The notes under the pieces: generated by a model
The model's input: the letters and a program-made list of their open reading frames with translations, nothing else
Told to the model about the DNA's origin: nothing
Databases searched by the model: none
In this document: positions 16,880-24,209 of the stretch, piece by piece
Position numbering within the stretch: the first letter of the stretch is position 1
How the letters are laid out: the number at the start of each line of letters is the position of its first letter
Position numbers and translations under genes: made by a program
Assembly (NCBI GenBank): GCA_002428995.1
Contig: DIYJ01000005.1
Location: 458,790-522,789 of the forward strand
DNA: 64,000 bases
Source of the DNA: Flavobacteriales bacterium UBA6057
GTDB taxonomy: Bacteria > Bacteroidota > Bacteroidia > Flavobacteriales_G > Salibacteraceae
Direction of reading: 5' to 3'

Positions 16880-18361
16880 TTACATCATCTTGAATCCGCC
16901 TATTTCAGCAGTTTCGTGCTTGGCAGGAAGGCTCGACATCTCTTCGCTCACAAACTCATTGCGGATCGCGTCAATCCATTTCTTGGAGCGCTCGTTGAGT
17001 TCGAAGTCATCGGTCATCATACGGCCGCGCGTCACGAGAATTCCCATGTCAGCACCTTCATAGATGTAATCACCGGCTTTTAGAATCCGCAGGAAGAATG
17101 CTTCGCTCTCGCTTTCTACGGCCCTTCTGTGTGTGTCCATCCGGTCGAAGGTGATGGCCCCGTTTTCATCCATCTTATAGATGCCTGACTTTGGAGCAGC
17201 GGTCAGCTGACGAATGTTGTCCTCGGTGTGCTTGATCACCATCTGCCCCCAACTGTCGATGTTCTCGGGCAAATGCCAACGCTTGTTCAGTGCATTCACA
17301 CTTACCTCGTAGTCCATGTCCATGTACTCCATGATGTGGAACATAAACAGCGGACAGTCTGCCAATGCAAATACTGCGTGGTTGGTGATGGAGCTTGCTC
17401 CGGTGATTCGGGGATTCAGCTCACCAAGGTAGAGCTCGTTGGTATCGGTATCAATGAGGAAGTCCACCTCGAAATAGCCCTTGTAGCCTTCTTTGCGAAG
17501 CTGATCGCCAAACTGCTCTGCATACTTGCGTGCCTTTCTGCGAATGCTCGGTGTGAAGCAATCGGCATAGATTTCATTGCCACACCAGCCGCCTTTGTAG
17601 GGTGTCAACTCTTTGAACCCGACCAGCTCCGTCATCAACGGAGCCACAATGGTTCCGTTGCGCGTAACGCATGCTTCCATGGCAGCGCCACGATTGTTGA
17701 TGCGCTTCATCACCTTGACCTCGTCTTCCTTGATGATCTGATCGGCATACTTCTTCCAATCCTCCTCCGTGTTGATGAAGAAGGTGGTGTGTCCGCTGTC
17801 ACCGTATGGCGTTTGAACCACCAACTCTTCGCCCAGATGACTGGAAACACTGCGCAGTGTTTTGTAGCTGTCCACCTTGGTAAGCACGTTGGGAACGGTA
17901 GGTACATCAGCCTTGATGGCGATGCGGTTGGTAACCACCTTGTTATCGAGGTAATTGCGAAGCTTCGCTGGTGGGAAGGCCAGGTCGAGTCCAAGCTCTT
18001 TGGCCAGTGCTTCGGTTTTCTCGTCAAACATGAGAAACAGCGCCTTACCCTTTCCTCGGTCACGAATGAACTCTACAGTTTCACGATGCTCAAGCAGGTA
18101 GTTGACAATGTCTTCAATGCTTTCAAACTCTTCGTGAGGCAGTTCTTCCTTTGGGGCAAACACGTTTGGATGCTGCCCATCAAAACACTCGATGTAACAA
18201 ATGAACTTGAAACTTCTGATCCATTCATCAGCACCGAGGAGGTTGAAGTTGGTAGCCGAAATGAAGTAGATCGGGGTGTCGTTTCGGTAGAAGAATCTAC
18301 GTATGTCATGAATGCCCTTCAGCTTTTTAGGGCGATCCTTTTTCTTCTTGTCTTTACCCAT
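16880..18361 (-). CDS. ATP-grasp enzyme (biotin carboxylase/CPSase-like), last gene of the decarboxylase operon
   Basis: A 493-residue ATP-grasp protein. The N-terminal half has a Rossmann-like pre-ATP-grasp part (GIHDIRRFFYRNDTPIYFIS). The ATP-grasp core follows: KLRNYLDNKVVTNRIA, EELVVQTPYGDSGHTTF for nucleotide binding, and LYLGELNPRITGASSIT carrying the Mg-ligating Glu/Asn. Such enzymes activate a carboxylate as acyl phosphate and join it to an amine, thiol or other carboxylate acceptor. No biotin carboxyl-carrier gene is nearby, so biotin carboxylase activity is unlikely. Start at 18361 (MGKDKKKKDRPKK) leaves 10 bp to the upstream gene; an upstream ATG at 18436 would overlap it by 65 bp. 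Its place behind a decarboxylase suggests ligation of a carboxylate to an amine product (inference). Confidence 0.8.
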   Translation of the reverse strand: MGKDKKKKDRPKKLKGIHDIRRFFYRNDTPIYFISATNFNLLGADEWIRSFKFICYIECFDGQHPNVFAPKEELPHEEFESIEDIVNYLLEHRETVEFIRDRGKGKALFLMFDEKTEALAKELGLDLAFPPAKLRNYLDNKVVTNRIAIKADVPTVPNVLTKVDSYKTLRSVSSHLGEELVVQTPYGDSGHTTFFINTEEDWKKYADQIIKEDEVKVMKRINNRGAAMEACVTRNGTIVAPLMTELVGFKELTPYKGGWCGNEIYADCFTPSIRRKARKYAEQFGDQLRKEGYKGYFEVDFLIDTDTNELYLGELNPRITGASSITNHAVFALADCPLFMFHIMEYMDMDYEVSVNALNKRWHLPENIDSWGQMVIKHTEDNIRQLTAAPKSGIYKMDENGAITFDRMDTHRRAVESESEAFFLRILKAGDYIYEGADMGILVTRGRMMTDDFELNERSKKWIDAIRNEFVSEEMSSLPAKHETAEIGGFKMM

Positions 18362-18371
18362 TAGAGGAGGA

Positions 18372-21089
18372 TTAGTTAGTAGTAAGTAGTTCTTGAATGG
18401 TTGATTCTTTAAAGACTCTGAAACCCAGCTCAGCATTGTATGAGTGAATCTCCTTCACATCCAGTGCCTTCATGAATTCGAGGATGTCGCGTGTCATTAC
18501 CTGCCCCGGAACCAACACTGGAAAACCGGGAGGATAGGGAATGACAAAGGAGCTGGATACGATCTCACGACCGTCAGCAATCAGCTTTTCGCATTCATCG
18601 AGGCGAAGGCTCTCACAGGCATCTTCATCATAAGCCAGAAAATAAGCCGACCGGATGTTGCCTTCGTTGGTTTCGGCCTGACGAAAAGCCTGATGGAAGT
18701 AGCTGAAATTGGGCAGTGCCGGCAATCGCTCGGTAAGGTCCACTACCTTTTCATCGTGGATCTTCGACTCTTGCAGGGAAAACGCAGTGGTTCTAGCTTC
18801 CAGCTGCTTGGCGATCTTGAGCAATACCCCGATGAGCTTGGCTACCGAGCTTCGTGTGGTACCAATGTTGGTCATGAACAGCACCGTGTTCCGCGAAGTC
18901 TTGTTCACCTGAATCCCAAACTGATCCATGAGGTACTCACGCTTGAAGGTATCTCCGTCAATGCCGGTACGGCCGATGTAGAGGTTGATCTTGGTAGGAT
19001 CGAGCACAAACTGATCTGTTTTCCATGCTCCGACCATATTGCTCCACCCCAGATCCTTGTCATAGTATCGCTTCAATCCTGATTTGCGGTAGTCCTCGGG
19101 AATCAGATCATCTACACTCAGGATGTCGAAGTACTTTCTGAGCAGCGGGTTGTTTGCGATTTTCACGCGCAGAGTCATGGCCCGCTCCACGCTCTTCCCC
19201 ACCAGCTCGTTTCCTTCTAGCTCGGCCTGCCTCCGTCCCATGTCCAGCGATGCCAGAATCTGATAGGACGGTGATGTAGAGGTATGGGTCATGTAGGCTT
19301 CCATGAAAGCATCTTCGACCTTCTTGGCAAAGAGCTCATCATAAATGTGAATCATGGAACCCTGTCTTAAGCTCGTCAGGGTTTTATGCGTAGACTGGGT
19401 GGCATACGCACGGATTTTGACCTTGTCAGGGTCAGGAAGTTCATCCGCCAGCCCCAGTGCCTTCTGAGCTTCGTAATGCTCCCGGTATTCTTTTGAATGG
19501 TATTTGGCTGCGAGTGTTTCAGCGGCATGCATGGCTGTTCGCTCTCTGAAAATGGTGGAGAAGCGTGCAAAACCAAACCACGCCTCGTCCCACAGGAAGA
19601 TCATGTCTGGTTTAATAGCCAATACTTCTTCCATGACCTGAGCCACGTTGTAGACCACACCATCGAAGGTGCAATTGGTGAGGAGGAGCATTTTCACCTC
19701 ATCCAGCCTTCCGGCATCTTTGAAGGCGAGCAATTGTTCCTTGATGTGACTTCCCGGCACAGCTCCATACATTGAATACTTCGCGATGTGGAAGGAGTCG
19801 AGGTACACCGGATTAGCACCACACAATACCAAACCGTAGTGGTGGGACTTGTGGCAATCGCGGTCTACAAGGACCACGTCACCGGGCTTCACCAATGCCT
19901 GCACAACGATCTTGTTCGCAGTACTGGTTCCGTTGGTAGCAAAATAGGTTTTCTGCGACCCAAAGGCTCTGGAGGCCATGGTCTGCGCCTTCTTAAGCGG
20001 ACCGGTAGGTTGAAGCAGTGAATCCAGTCCACCGGTGGTGGCAGAAGTTTCAGCGAGGAAGATGTTGCGACCGTAGAAATCACCCATCTCCTTGATCCAG
20101 TTACTCTTAAAAATGCTGTTGCCGCGGGAAATGGGCATGGCATGAAACACTCCTGTAGGGCGCTTACTGTAGCTCACAAGGGCGTTGTAGAACGGTGTTT
20201 CGTAGCGCTCGTAAATTCCCTTCAGCACGTTGAGATGCAGGTCTGTAAGGTCTTCCTGCCGGTAGAAGATGTTTCGGAAGTTCTCCATTGCCTCATCCGC
20301 GATGTTGTCCAACGTCACATCGGTCACACAAAAGAGGTCCAGTTCAGGTCGAAGCTGACGAATCTTGCGCCCCAGCTCAATGCCCACCTCCGAAGACTTC
20401 CGAGCTTCATTGGACTCAATGAGCCATGAATTCAGAAACTGACGAAGCTTGGTAATGTCATTGGTGCTCTTGAACGGGAAGGAGTAGCGAATGATGCAAC
20501 TCTGCAGATTCGGATTGAAGTTCAGGGCGATCAGTGCATCCTGAAAGGTCCGCACGATGACCACTTCGTAGTAGAACTCATCCTTGTCGCTGCGCAAGGC
20601 ACGGAGCTGATTGCGCAATTCTTTCTGCTCGTCTTCGCCAATGTCGTTCACGATGAGCACCTCGAAGTAGTGCGTCTCTTTCTTGAACTGCCGCACGTCT
20701 TCTTCATCTTCTTCAAAAATGTCTGAAGACTCTGGCGACTCGTTGAAGTAAGCCCGGCTTTCGAGCAGCCGAACCATTTTATTGACCGCATTGCTGATCG
20801 CAAAGTATTCCCTGCGATCGAGCATGCTGATGAGCGCATCCAAGCGATGCAACCCGGGAAATGCCCAGTAGATCTCAACCTTCTTCAACTCTGAAATGCA
20901 ATCGAGGATCTCCTTGTGACGCTCGCTTTGAACCTTGTCTTTGTGCTGCTTCTGGACTGCCAGTTCGGCTGAGTCCTTCAAGCTATTCCACAGCTTGGTT
21001 CGATATTCAGAGATGTTGTAGTACTGTCTGTGAGTGACCTTTTTCGAGTGTACAGGCGCGACAGCGGTTTTGGGTTGTTCTACTGACAT
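18372..21089 (-). CDS. long Orn/Lys/Arg decarboxylase-family PLP enzyme
   Basis: A 905-residue fold type I decarboxylase, longer than E. coli CadA/AdiA/SpeF (about 710-755). About 140 N-terminal residues are helical and unassigned. A response-regulator-like wing follows (HYFEVLIVNDIGEDEQKEL, residues about 140-230). The PLP core contains SATTGGLDSLLQPTGP, FATNGTSTANK and DRDCHKSHHYGLVL, and Schiff-base lysine K569 in QSTHKTLTSLRQGS. The C-terminal part ends with PYPPGFPVLVPGQ, typical of the family. It should remove CO2 from a basic amino acid to give a diamine or agmatine, but substrate specificity cannot be read. It lies 6 bp after the nitrilase gene and 10 bp before the ATP-grasp gene. All active-site blocks look intact. 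Confidence 0.88.
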   Translation of the reverse strand: MSVEQPKTAVAPVHSKKVTHRQYYNISEYRTKLWNSLKDSAELAVQKQHKDKVQSERHKEILDCISELKKVEIYWAFPGLHRLDALISMLDRREYFAISNAVNKMVRLLESRAYFNESPESSDIFEEDEEDVRQFKKETHYFEVLIVNDIGEDEQKELRNQLRALRSDKDEFYYEVVIVRTFQDALIALNFNPNLQSCIIRYSFPFKSTNDITKLRQFLNSWLIESNEARKSSEVGIELGRKIRQLRPELDLFCVTDVTLDNIADEAMENFRNIFYRQEDLTDLHLNVLKGIYERYETPFYNALVSYSKRPTGVFHAMPISRGNSIFKSNWIKEMGDFYGRNIFLAETSATTGGLDSLLQPTGPLKKAQTMASRAFGSQKTYFATNGTSTANKIVVQALVKPGDVVLVDRDCHKSHHYGLVLCGANPVYLDSFHIAKYSMYGAVPGSHIKEQLLAFKDAGRLDEVKMLLLTNCTFDGVVYNVAQVMEEVLAIKPDMIFLWDEAWFGFARFSTIFRERTAMHAAETLAAKYHSKEYREHYEAQKALGLADELPDPDKVKIRAYATQSTHKTLTSLRQGSMIHIYDELFAKKVEDAFMEAYMTHTSTSPSYQILASLDMGRRQAELEGNELVGKSVERAMTLRVKIANNPLLRKYFDILSVDDLIPEDYRKSGLKRYYDKDLGWSNMVGAWKTDQFVLDPTKINLYIGRTGIDGDTFKREYLMDQFGIQVNKTSRNTVLFMTNIGTTRSSVAKLIGVLLKIAKQLEARTTAFSLQESKIHDEKVVDLTERLPALPNFSYFHQAFRQAETNEGNIRSAYFLAYDEDACESLRLDECEKLIADGREIVSSSFVIPYPPGFPVLVPGQVMTRDILEFMKALDVKEIHSYNAELGFRVFKESTIQELLTTN

Positions 21090-21095
21090 ATGGTG

Positions 21096-22019
21096 TTAGG
21101 CCGTCTTTGGGAAACCGGAGCTGGCAGGAAAGTTAGTGGGAATTTCTTTTCCATAAGCTTCCTCCATCGATGTTTTCCGGTCGGGCTTCTCAAGTGGCCC
21201 CAGGCTGTTGAGGTACTCCGATTGCTTCCCCGGCTGGTAAACATCGAATGCCACATGCCTGTCACGGAACGATTTCAGCGTCTGTCCCAAACGCAACACT
21301 CCGCGCTCTCGGCTTCGCTTCACACGCTCAATGTCCACCTCCAGCGGAATGATCTCCTCGCTGGTGTGTGCCTGATACAGCACTCTGCCGTCCGGGCCAC
21401 ACACAATTGACTGTCCGTTTCCTCCGGCTTCCAAACCGTTGATATCAAAGATGAAGCACTGATTAATGGCTGCACTGGACCTCACAATACTGAGCTCAAT
21501 CTCACGATCGATGGTGTTTGTCAATGTTGGGTGCAGAATCACCTCCGCTCCCATGGCAGCCAATGTCCTGGTGGTTTCAGGGAACCACATGTCATAGCAA
21601 ATACTCACTCCAAAGCGGCCCACGTTGGGCACATCGAAGGTGAGGAACTGGTCTCCACCGGTCACTCCTTCTTCGTAAGGGTAGAATGGAAACATTTTTC
21701 GGTAGCGACCTACTACATGGCCCTCAGGGTTGTACACAGAAGCTGTGTTGTAGACCTTTCCGTTGTCTCGCTCAAACACACTTCCGGGCAGCAACCAGAT
21801 TTTGTGCTTCTTCGCCATTTCAGCAAACTCGCGATCATAGACATCGAGTTCACTGGCAAAAGCCGTTAACGGGCCTCTTGTACACAGCTCTGAGAACATG
21901 ACCATTTGCACCCACGGATAGATGCTCATGAGCACGTCCAGCTTATATTTCATCATTGGCAAATTGCTATGAGCACCGCTCACGCGCATTTGCACTCCGG
22001 CTATTGAGAAATTATTCAT
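21096..22019 (-). CDS. nitrilase-superfamily carbon-nitrogen hydrolase
   Basis: A 307-residue cytosolic amidohydrolase. The Glu-Lys-Cys triad is complete: E44 in MFSELCTRGP, K108 in GRYRKMFPF, C141 in SICYDMWFPE. Members include N-carbamoylputrescine amidase, omega-amidase, beta-ureidopropionase and N-acyl amino acid hydrolases. The context of an amino acid decarboxylase would fit an amide of a di- or polyamine, but this is inference. The C-terminal 35 residues extend beyond the usual domain (KPDRKTSMEEAYGKEI). It is the second gene of the operon, 40 bp after the aminotransferase. Confidence 0.88.
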   Translation of the reverse strand: MNNFSIAGVQMRVSGAHSNLPMMKYKLDVLMSIYPWVQMVMFSELCTRGPLTAFASELDVYDREFAEMAKKHKIWLLPGSVFERDNGKVYNTASVYNPEGHVVGRYRKMFPFYPYEEGVTGGDQFLTFDVPNVGRFGVSICYDMWFPETTRTLAAMGAEVILHPTLTNTIDREIELSIVRSSAAINQCFIFDINGLEAGGNGQSIVCGPDGRVLYQAHTSEEIIPLEVDIERVKRSRERGVLRLGQTLKSFRDRHVAFDVYQPGKQSEYLNSLGPLEKPDRKTSMEEAYGKEIPTNFPASSGFPKTA

Positions 22020-22059
22020 TGTCTTGTTTGATTAAAGAATCTGCGCTCCCGGCAGCCAA

Positions 22060-23385
22060 TTAGGCTCGGCCTGTCAACCTGAGCAGTTCTTCTTCAATGA
22101 TGTCCAGCCCTTTTTCGAGCAACTCTTCCCCGATGACGAGAGGACTGAGAATGCGAATGACATTTTTGTGTGTCCCGGCACTGAGCAGGATGAGACCCCG
22201 ATCAGCGCACGCCATCATGAGGTCATTGCAAAGCTTGGCATCTGGTTGGAAAGGATCACCATCCTTCACCAACGCAAAAGCAACCATTGCCCCAAGGCCT
22301 CTTACTTCGCCTATTTCGGGGCAACGCTCCTTGAGAGCCTCGAAACGCGCACGGCTGATATTGCCCACGTGCTCGCCCTTCGTGTTGATGTCAATCTCCT
22401 TCATGTAGCGAATGTTCGCAAGGGCCGCAGCTGCACAAACAGGGTTTCCGGGATAGGTTCCTCCGATGGTTCCGGGAGAAACGGCATCCATGACATCGGC
22501 TCTGCCGATGACACAACCGATGGGCATTCCGCCTCCCATCGACTTGGCCCAGGTGCTGATATCGGGTGTTACGTCATAGTGTTGGTATGCTGCCCATTTG
22601 CCGGTTCGGCCAAATCCGCTCTGTACCTCATCAAGGATGAGAAGAATACCGAACTCATCACAAATCTTTCGCAATTCTTGCATGTAAGCCTGTGGCATGG
22701 GCACAAATCCACCCTCGCCCTGTACAGGCTCCACGATGATCGCAGCACAATTGTTAGGATCAACCGTTGCCATCAGCGATTCTCTGAGCAGCTTGATTTC
22801 GCGCTGTACAAAGTCATCATAGCTCAATCCACGGCCATAGCGGAAGTGGTTTGGAAAGCGGAAGCGATAGGTTTCCGGTGCAAACGGACCGCAGTTCAGT
22901 TTGTAGGCTGGCTTTGCGGTGAGGGTCATCGCCATCATGCTCCTTCCATGGAAGGCATCGGTGAAGCAAATGATGCCTTGACGCTTTGTGGCCTGACGGG
23001 CGATCTTGATCGCGTTTTCCACGCTCTCAGCCCCTGTACAAGTGAGCATCACCTTGGTTTTTTCTCCGTGTGGGAAAAGCTCGATGAGCTCTTCGGCCAA
23101 CTCCATGTACACGTCATAGGTGGCGACATTGAAACACGTGTGGATCAGCTTGGCAGCTTGCTCCTGAATGGCCTTCACCACCGGTTCAGGACAGTGACCG
23201 GAGTTCAACACTCCAATACCTCCCCCAAAATCGATCAACTCCCGGCCATCTGCATTGGTGATGACTGCTCCATTGGCTGAAACGGCTGTTGAGGGATTGA
23301 ACACCCCTACTCCATTCGTTACAACTTCTTTTCTCCACGCAAACAATTCCTCGCTCGTTTTGCTCTTCTTTTCTGTCGCCAACAT
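22060..23385 (-). CDS. class III aminotransferase (GabT/putrescine-aminotransferase type), first gene of the operon
   Basis: A 441-residue PLP aminotransferase. Blocks seen are GGIGVLNSGHCPEPVVKAI, CTGAESVENAIKIARQATKR, DAFHGRSMMAMTLT, VEPVQGEGGF, LDEVQSGFGRTGKWAA, and the PLP lysine in WAKSMGGGMPIG. This pattern is typical of 4-aminobutyrate, putrescine or ornithine delta-aminotransferases, which deaminate a terminal amine. I chose ATG at 23385; the frame stays open to 23799 but would then overlap recR on the other strand and carry a sequence with no similarity. A -7 element TACTTTTG with GCCGCC lies 18 bp upstream. Together with the next three genes it forms one transcription unit. Confidence 0.9.
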   Translation of the reverse strand: MLATEKKSKTSEELFAWRKEVVTNGVGVFNPSTAVSANGAVITNADGRELIDFGGGIGVLNSGHCPEPVVKAIQEQAAKLIHTCFNVATYDVYMELAEELIELFPHGEKTKVMLTCTGAESVENAIKIARQATKRQGIICFTDAFHGRSMMAMTLTAKPAYKLNCGPFAPETYRFRFPNHFRYGRGLSYDDFVQREIKLLRESLMATVDPNNCAAIIVEPVQGEGGFVPMPQAYMQELRKICDEFGILLILDEVQSGFGRTGKWAAYQHYDVTPDISTWAKSMGGGMPIGCVIGRADVMDAVSPGTIGGTYPGNPVCAAAALANIRYMKEIDINTKGEHVGNISRARFEALKERCPEIGEVRGLGAMVAFALVKDGDPFQPDAKLCNDLMMACADRGLILLSAGTHKNVIRILSPLVIGEELLEKGLDIIEEELLRLTGRA

Positions 23386-23403
23386 GTTGTTTGAATTAGG
23401 CGG

Positions 23404-23411
23404 CAAAAGTA
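23404..23411 (-). promoter_or_regulatory. -7 element of the four-gene operon (TACTTTTG)
   Basis: On the minus strand TACTTTTG is followed by CCGCC, 18 bp before the ATG. It is nearly identical to TACTTTCGCGGCC at the peroxiredoxin and ndk promoters. No TTG lies at ideal spacing. Confidence 0.5.
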
Positions 23412-23564
23412 GAATTACCCTGTGCAAAACGACACCTGTTTCAGCCGGATATTTTCCAGTTTTTTCCACGCAAATCGATGGTTGATAGGACGATAGAAAG
23501 ATGCGCCTCAAAAGGTTCTTCAAAACCTTGCAAAACCTGCTCAACCCTTTCGTGGATATCTGGC

Positions 23565-23572
23565 TAAATTCG
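23565..23572 (+). promoter_or_regulatory. -7-like element before recR (TAAATTCG)
   Basis: TAAATTCG, then CAAC and the ATG at 23577. The same octamer precedes the DUF2723 gene. It implies a nearly leaderless message. Confidence 0.35.
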
Positions 23573-23576
23573 CAAC

Positions 23577-24200
23577 ATGGAACTACCTTCCAAGCTCCTG
23601 GAAAAAACCGTTGAGCATTTCGAATCCCTTCCCGGTGTTGGCCGCAGAACCGCCTTGCGATACACGCTGCATCTGCTGAAAATGCACAAGCGCGATTCTC
23701 TGGCTTTTGGTGCGGACATCTCGCGTATGGTGGAAGATCTGCGATTCTGCAAGCGCTGCCACAACATTTCTGACCATGAGTTATGCCAAATCTGCACACA
23801 CCCCAAACGCGATCACGGAGTCATTTGCGTAGTGGAAGACCTGCGTGATTTGCTGGCGTTGGAATCGACAGGGCAATACTTCGGGAGTTACCATATTTTG
23901 GGTGGAGTGATCAGCCCCATGGATGGAATTGCCCCCAGCGACCTCCATATTGACACACTTCTGGAGCGTGTGAGAAATGAAGACATTAAGATCAAGGAAG
24001 TGATCTTTGCCCTGCCGGCCACCATGGAAGGCGATACCACTTGTTTTTACCTGTTCAAAAAGCTGGGCGAATTTGAAGTTAACGTAACGTCTCTGGCACG
24101 GGGAGTTGCGGTAGGCAATGAGCTGCAATACACAGATGAGGTTACCCTCGGGCGCTCACTGCTCGGTCGCTTACCCTATGAAACTGCCGTTGGCTCCTAA
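23577..24200 (+). CDS. recR: recombination mediator protein RecR
   Basis: A 207-residue DNA repair protein that, with RecO, loads RecA on SSB-coated gaps. It has an N-terminal helix-hairpin-helix (SLPGVGRRTALRYTLHLL), a C4 zinc finger (C58, C61, C70, C73), and a Toprim domain from about 80 (ICVVEDLRDLLALESTGQY; later LARGVAVGNELQYTDEVTL). Length is standard. It is cotranscribed with the glycosyltransferase that starts 9 bp later. Confidence 0.97.
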   Translation: MELPSKLLEKTVEHFESLPGVGRRTALRYTLHLLKMHKRDSLAFGADISRMVEDLRFCKRCHNISDHELCQICTHPKRDHGVICVVEDLRDLLALESTGQYFGSYHILGGVISPMDGIAPSDLHIDTLLERVRNEDIKIKEVIFALPATMEGDTTCFYLFKKLGEFEVNVTSLARGVAVGNELQYTDEVTLGRSLLGRLPYETAVGS

Positions 24201-24209
24201 CTTCTGCGT

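Noticed and set aside
16880..18361. Biotin carboxylase of acetyl-CoA carboxylase
   Set aside because: There is no carrier protein or carboxyltransferase gene nearby and the gene is embedded in a decarboxylase operon; a different ATP-grasp ligase is more likely.
17228..18364. 378-codon open frame on the plus strand
   Set aside because: It is antisense to the ATP-grasp gene, which has clear motifs; the plus translation has no family features.
22168..23280. 370-codon open frame on the plus strand
   Set aside because: Antisense to the class III aminotransferase gene, whose motifs and codon pattern are convincing.
23386..23799. N-terminal extension of the aminotransferase frame
   Set aside because: It would overlap recR on the other strand, includes the -7 element, and adds residues without similarity.
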